Positions 59,591-64,000 of a DNA stretch of 64,000 nucleotides are shown here, piece by piece. The stretch lies in NCBI RefSeq assembly GCF_023715485.1, contig NZ_JAMBOF010000006.1:240704-304703 (forward strand). The letters run 5' to 3'. The DNA is from Mesobacillus subterraneus. Its GTDB lineage: Bacteria; Bacillota; Bacilli; Bacillales; Cytobacillaceae. The translations under genes and the position numbers were made by a program. The notes under the pieces are model-generated. The model did not search any database. It was not told the DNA's origin and saw only the letters and a program-made list of their open reading frames with translations. The number at the start of each line of letters is the position of its first letter. The first letter of the stretch is position 1.

Positions 59591-62500
59591 ATGGAACTCA
59601 CTCCTAAAGAAGAAAGACGCAGGATATTCCGCAATGAACTGTATAATTTAAAAGAATTAGGATATGTCACTTCGGAACAATACAAGAATGTTTCAGAAGC
59701 TCACAATGAATACTTCTCGGATATGCTGACAAAAGAACAGCAAGAAAAAGAGGCAGTGAAAAGGATAAGAACTGCCGAACCAGCACCTCTGCCAACACAA
59801 ATAAGCCAGATTGTAACTGAAAAGCCAATAAAAGAACAGCCAAAACCCAGGCCTGTTAAAGTTAAACCCAGGAAAACAGCTGAAGAAATACGCGAGCGTA
59901 ACATTTCTTGGTCACTGAATATTGGAGTGTTCATGCTCTTGATTGGCGGCTTGTTTGTCGCAACAAGCAATTGGGAAACGATGACTCCCTGGATGAAAGC
60001 TGGATCGATTGCACTCGTTTCGGGTTTATTTTACGGATTAGCATTCGTGAGTTATCGGGTATTGAAAATTGAAAAAACCGCCTTCGCATTCGTTGTGCTG
60101 GGAAGCCTGTTCTTGCCAATTTTCACATTATCCCTTGGCTGGTTTGAATTGCTAGGGTCGTACTTATCATTCTATGGAGAAGGAAGATTCATTTTAGGAA
60201 CGATTAGCAGTTCTGTACTGATTCCTATTTATGCAATGCTCGCAAAAAAATTGTCGTCAAGATTATTTGTCTGGTTTACCTATATTGCATCTTCTGTAAC
60301 GGCTGCATATTTATTAAAATCCATTGGGCTGGAGGCAGATGGTTTTTATCTAGGTCTGATCCTGTATAACACTTTAATCATTGCAGGTTATCACCATTTA
60401 AGGAAGAAAACACTGCTTCCGCTATTCACAAAGGAACTTGCAATCTATTCACAGGCAAACCTGATTTTATCTACATTATTAATGCTGTTATTTTTCGATA
60501 ATCGAATTTTCCAGGGATTCAACCTGATTTTGACCGCTGTCATTTATCTTTCAATGATTTTCGTGAATGGACGTAAAGAGTACCATTTTGTTTTCAGCGC
60601 CATGTTCGTTTATGGATCATATCAAATTCTCGAAAACTGGAGCTTTCCTGAGGCGAGTATAATTGGGTACGCGCTGCTTGGTTTCATATTTGTCCTGCTT
60701 CCTAAATTTTTAAATGAGCAATTCGCCTTGAAAAAAGCCTTTCAATTAACAAGTGCTGTCGTGTCCGGACTGGCTTTTCTATTCATCACAGCGGAAGGGA
60801 TGCAACTTCGCTCACAGGAACCATCTACCACACTATTTGCAGCATATTTGATTATCTCAGCTAATTTCATTTACTTGGCGAATACAAATAAAAATCTCAT
60901 TTTCTGTTACCTTAGCCCAATTTTCCTGGCCTCGGCTCTGTTTGAAGCAGTTTTACAGCTTCACAACTGGTTTGGTTTCAATAACTTGATTCTGCCAATT
61001 TATTTCATTGGTTTTATTTTATTCACTATATTCGGATGGAAGCTGCAAACGAATTACTTGGCTGTCATAAAGACAAGTTCAAGAGACGTTGGAATGGCAA
61101 TCATGCTTCTTATGAGTCTTGTTTCGTTCGCCATGCTCCACTGGTGGGAGTTAGGGTTGATGTTTTTCCTTACCGGCCTCTTGTTTTACTTAATGGCCAA
61201 AATAGAAAGCAGACCTTTCATTCCTATGATCACGCAGTGGGCTGCACCAATCTCATTAGGACTGTCAGCAGCTTCTTTCGGTGAGCAGCTCCGAAGTCAG
61301 TTCCGCTCATTTGATGAGATATTAGGTATGCCGGGCAATTTTGCAGTTGCAGGAGTGCTACTGTTAGCAGCCAGCATAATCTTTAAAAAACGTAACGAAA
61401 ATGAACTTGCCAACAGTTCATTTTTCATCGCACACGGATTCTATGCTTCAGGATTATTTTTCACATTCACAGCACCGATCGAGAATATTTATGGAGAGTC
61501 GCTGATTTGGTTTGGCGGTATCCTGATGTCATTTCTGCTTTTTAAATCGACTAAAGATAGAATTATATCGATTATTACCGGTGTTATCAGCCTTGCATGG
61601 TACTTGATCACCTTTGATTCATTAAATGGAGAACTATTCAACTTCAATACCACGGCAGAAACAATCATTTTGCCGGGAGGGGGATGGCTGCTGCTCGCAA
61701 CTGCTGCATTACTTTTTAAAAAGGAAAGGATGCTTTCAGAGGGATTAGCCTGGGTAGCCCATGTGTATTTGGCACCGATATTGGTGCTTTCCTATATAAT
61801 GTACGGGGAAGAGGCTGTTTGGAGTTATCTGATCGCTACTGGCATATATGCTGCTAACATATTGTTTGTCAAAGGAGAATGGAAGGTTAAAGCATTATTA
61901 TATGGCGCCTTCACGACTCTCTTTTTATCGATCAAAACTGGGATTATTTTTATTACTGGAGAAGATTCTGGATACTACGCTTTCATGGCCGCAAGTATAC
62001 TTATGGGAGCTTTCTGGTTATTAGCTTCCGATGCCTTTAAGCTAAAATCGGCATTTTATATTGTACCATTTTCGCTGTTAGGAATCGCAAGCTTCCTTGT
62101 CGCTTATCCTTACAGTTGGACGTTTTTTGGATTCACATTGGTGTATGCAGCCGCGACTTTACTGTTTCTGCACCGTGTAAAATGGGATTTCCTGACTCTG
62201 CTTCCGCTGTTGATGATATTTTACGGAACAATTCAATTCATCTTCCAGGCAAGGTTGGATGTTTATTGGGACATAGCCATCCTTTCAGGATTTGGTATTA
62301 TCCTGCTTGCCGCTGGAAGATTGCTGTATTTAAACTTGTGGGAAAAAGGCAAAGATTTCGCGTTCAAGAGCATGGATGCATATACCATTGTTTCTTTCCT
62401 ATTCTTTGTTTCAATTTCCATATTCAAGATGGAAACTTATTGGGCGCAGATTGTTCATGGACTGCTAATCTCAGCGGCTTTATGGCTGCAGCGTAACAGA

Positions 62501-63058
62501 ATCCATGGCGAAGGAAAAATGATTATTCGTTTCATCGCAGGAGCGTATTTGTTAGTCCCATATTACGCGGCCATTGATCAACTTGAAATACCACAGTTAT
62601 GGGAAAGGGAAGTATACGTATTGCCTTTTGTCGCTCTTGTTATCTTTTTGAGGTTTATAACCAAAGGGAAATGGGAGCAGATCACCGGATATATCCAATG
62701 GGCTATCTTAATCATTGTCTCGCTGGTGCTCATACAGGACGGTCTGGCCAGCAATACAGTCTACGATGCATTAATACTAGGCTCCTTGTCATTGATTTCC
62801 ATGCTGGCCGGAATGTGGCTGAGAGTAAAAGCCTATTTCTTTGTCGGAGCAGGAGTATTGCTACTTAATGTCCTGTTGCAAACGCGGCCTTTCTGGGGCA
62901 ATCTCCCTTGGTGGGGATATCTGCTGATAGCAGGGACGATTTTAATCAGTGTGGCAAGCTTTAATGAATGGAATAAACAACAAGGAGCTAAGGGTGAGAA
63001 AACTTTCATCGGCAAAGTTAAAGAGAAGCTGATAGCAAAGCTCAAGGATTGGAAATAA
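59591..63058 (+). CDS. Very large polytopic membrane protein (DUF2157-like)
   Basis: A 1155-residue protein. Residues 1-105 are soluble and charged with a Pro/Lys-rich linker (EQPKPRPVKVKPRKTAEEI), and the rest is about 30 hydrophobic segments with short loops. WSLNIGVFMLLIGGLFVATSNWETMTPWMKAG resembles the start of DUF2157 membrane proteins. No transport or catalytic motif is seen, and the C-terminus is a short charged tail. ATG follows AGGGGGA. Function unknown; possibly a membrane sensor or a scaffold. Confidence 0.75.
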   Translation: MELTPKEERRRIFRNELYNLKELGYVTSEQYKNVSEAHNEYFSDMLTKEQQEKEAVKRIRTAEPAPLPTQISQIVTEKPIKEQPKPRPVKVKPRKTAEEIRERNISWSLNIGVFMLLIGGLFVATSNWETMTPWMKAGSIALVSGLFYGLAFVSYRVLKIEKTAFAFVVLGSLFLPIFTLSLGWFELLGSYLSFYGEGRFILGTISSSVLIPIYAMLAKKLSSRLFVWFTYIASSVTAAYLLKSIGLEADGFYLGLILYNTLIIAGYHHLRKKTLLPLFTKELAIYSQANLILSTLLMLLFFDNRIFQGFNLILTAVIYLSMIFVNGRKEYHFVFSAMFVYGSYQILENWSFPEASIIGYALLGFIFVLLPKFLNEQFALKKAFQLTSAVVSGLAFLFITAEGMQLRSQEPSTTLFAAYLIISANFIYLANTNKNLIFCYLSPIFLASALFEAVLQLHNWFGFNNLILPIYFIGFILFTIFGWKLQTNYLAVIKTSSRDVGMAIMLLMSLVSFAMLHWWELGLMFFLTGLLFYLMAKIESRPFIPMITQWAAPISLGLSAASFGEQLRSQFRSFDEILGMPGNFAVAGVLLLAASIIFKKRNENELANSSFFIAHGFYASGLFFTFTAPIENIYGESLIWFGGILMSFLLFKSTKDRIISIITGVISLAWYLITFDSLNGELFNFNTTAETIILPGGGWLLLATAALLFKKERMLSEGLAWVAHVYLAPILVLSYIMYGEEAVWSYLIATGIYAANILFVKGEWKVKALLYGAFTTLFLSIKTGIIFITGEDSGYYAFMAASILMGAFWLLASDAFKLKSAFYIVPFSLLGIASFLVAYPYSWTFFGFTLVYAAATLLFLHRVKWDFLTLLPLLMIFYGTIQFIFQARLDVYWDIAILSGFGIILLAAGRLLYLNLWEKGKDFAFKSMDAYTIVSFLFFVSISIFKMETYWAQIVHGLLISAALWLQRNRIHGEGKMIIRFIAGAYLLVPYYAAIDQLEIPQLWEREVYVLPFVALVIFLRFITKGKWEQITGYIQWAILIIVSLVLIQDGLASNTVYDALILGSLSLISMLAGMWLRVKAYFFVGAGVLLLNVLLQTRPFWGNLPWWGYLLIAGTILISVASFNEWNKQQGAKGEKTFIGKVKEKLIAKLKDWK

Positions 63059-63222
63059 AATAAAAGCTGGCAAAGGGGAGATATACAATCCTTTAGCCAG
63101 CTATTTTAATATACTAAAATAAAGGACAAGGTAGAAAGAGAGTATTTTTGGATGCATTTAAGGACAAATTCTGTTACCATTCATTAAAATAAGGGTATCA
63201 TTTCAGCTAAGGAGGGAATGTA

Positions 63223-63765
63223 ATGAGGGACGTAACGCTGTTAAACATATTCGAGCACCATATTGCGCAAAAATACTTGAAACGATCGGGAATGGCTCAT
63301 GCAATTGCGGTCGCCTACCACGCTTTCCATCTTGCCAAGGAACATAAGGTAGATGTCGATATTGCGGCAAAAGCCGGATTCTTGCATGATATTGGGCATT
63401 TCACCTGGTACAAAAACGGCAAATGGGATTATGAGCTATACCGAAAGAACGATATTCATCCTATAAAAGGTGCAGAAAGAGCACACAAGCTACTGATTCG
63501 GCTCGGAGAAAACCCCGTCCAGGCGAAAGCCACTTCACTTGCAATCCTTTTCCACACTGACTCCTTTTTGCCTTCGAATGATATCGTCCGAACTCCGCTT
63601 CAGCAAGTAGTCAAATGGGCAGATGAAAAAGACGAAGAGGAAGGCGGAAACCACCATTACAGAAAGATCGACCATGAACGTGCGAAACAGAGCATTATCA
63701 GGCTCGACAAAATGATTGATGGTGAACTCAAGAAAAATGAAGGAGAAACTCAATTGCTTTCATGA
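63223..63765 (+). CDS. HD-domain phosphohydrolase
   Basis: A 180-residue HD-superfamily protein. The metal-binding set is visible: H26 in GMAHAIAVAYHA, H55-D56 in FLHDIGHF, His near 111 in ILFHTD and a later Asp in KWADEKD. HD proteins hydrolyse nucleotides or phosphomonoesters. The start follows AAGGAGGG. It is followed by hairpins and a repeat copy. Confidence 0.88.
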   Translation: MRDVTLLNIFEHHIAQKYLKRSGMAHAIAVAYHAFHLAKEHKVDVDIAAKAGFLHDIGHFTWYKNGKWDYELYRKNDIHPIKGAERAHKLLIRLGENPVQAKATSLAILFHTDSFLPSNDIVRTPLQQVVKWADEKDEEEGGNHHYRKIDHERAKQSIIRLDKMIDGELKKNEGETQLLS

Positions 63766-63803
63766 TGACGTAAAAGTTACACCGAAATTACTGCCACAAT
63801 AAA

Positions 63804-63829
63804 AGGCTGCGGTTATTATACCGCAGCCT
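63804..63829 (+). terminator. Hairpin after the HD gene
   Basis: AGGCTGCGG-ttattata-CCGCAGCCT, a perfect 9-bp stem; no T run follows directly. Confidence 0.55.
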
Positions 63830-63831
63830 CA

Positions 63832-63881
63832 GACTGTAGACAAACTCGATGAAAATCGTGTTTGTTTACAGTCCTTTTTTT
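63832..63881 (+). terminator. Long hairpin with T run
   Basis: GACTGTA-g-ACAAAC-t-CGAT pairs with ATCG-t-GTTTGT-t-TACAGTC and is followed by seven T. It acts as a second terminator. Confidence 0.8.
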
Positions 63882-63900
63882 GGTTGGTGCTGGAACGGGG

Positions 63901-64000
63901 CTGTTGATTTCCGTTCCAGGCGCTTCGCTTTCCGCGGGGCCGGCGCTGAGCCTCCTCGTCGCCGCTGGCGCCTGCGGGGTCTCACCTGTCCGTCTAATCC
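63901..64000. repeat. Palindromic repeat, family A copy 3 (inverted, cut by window end)
   Basis: It begins CTGTTGATTT and continues TTCCAGGCGCTTCGCTTTCC, GCGGGGC, TGAGCCTCCTC and GCGGGGTCTCACCTGTCC, the same order as the copy at 22865-22998. The right end lies beyond the window. Confidence 0.85.

Overview
The window is a stretch of chromosome from a Gram-positive, endospore-forming Bacillaceae bacterium, most like a Bacillus/Mesobacillus-type species. The evidence is family content and gene order: the des-desK-desR cold-response unit, dppABCDE followed by ykfABCD, a queCDE operon behind a preQ1 riboswitch, pssA, csbD with a sigma-B type promoter, DUF4023 and lmo0937-type small genes, DUF2642 and DUF3231 proteins, and strong AGGAGG ribosome sites. 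The species is an inference. No rRNA, tRNA, CRISPR array or prophage was seen.

Layout. 1-2600: the 3' end of a large multicopper oxidase (possibly MnxG-like) and two DUF2642/LSm-like proteins of spore-surface type. 2.8-5.3 kb: preQ1 riboswitch, queC, queD, queE and a YhhQ/VUT queuosine-precursor transporter. 5.3-8.2 kb: an orphan pair of peptide-type ABC permeases and a short-chain dehydrogenase (SDR). 8.4-11.5 kb: fatty acid desaturase with its DesK thermosensor and DesR regulator. 11.7-16 kb: a palindromic repeat, a GIY-YIG protein, a DEAD-box helicase, an acetyltransferase and a phosphatase. 16.2-19 kb: a LacI-type regulator and oligo-1,6-glucosidase sharing one operator sequence. 19.1-21.3 kb: SDR, a divergent QueA paralogue and a VOC protein. 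21.4-24.7 kb: DUF2062 protein, pssA, a repeat copy, a decayed IS1182-type transposase, csbD and a nucleotidyltransferase. 24.7-26.5 kb: pduL divergent from an unusual regulator that joins a helix-turn-helix to a catalytically degenerate F1-ATPase beta-like domain. 26.6-43.2 kb: assorted housekeeping and stress genes, including a GGDEF cyclase, a MerR-type protein with long 18-residue repeats, aspA, two efflux-type modules, a formate/nitrite channel and a Nudix hydrolase. 43.7-54.2 kb: the dpp and ykf genes for uptake and dismantling of murein peptides, ending in a beta-lactamase-fold serine hydrolase. 54.4-64 kb: MFS exporter, nitrilase plus GNAT pair, SDR, a very large polytopic membrane protein, an HD protein, and a repeat copy cut by the window end.

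How the genes work together. The que genes make preQ0 from 7-carboxy-7-deazaguanine precursors under feedback from preQ1, and the transporter can import the base. DesK senses membrane thickening in the cold, DesR activates des, and the desaturase restores fluidity. DppBCDE imports peptides and YkfA, YkfB and YkfC trim and epimerise murein peptides to free amino acids; a CodY-like box precedes dppA. A shared, repeated operator between pduL and the HTH/F1-beta-like gene suggests the latter regulates both.

The most original features are the HTH/F1-beta fusion, the QueA paralogue translationally coupled to an SDR, the 18-residue-repeat MerR protein, and a family of palindromic extragenic elements with four copies in the window.
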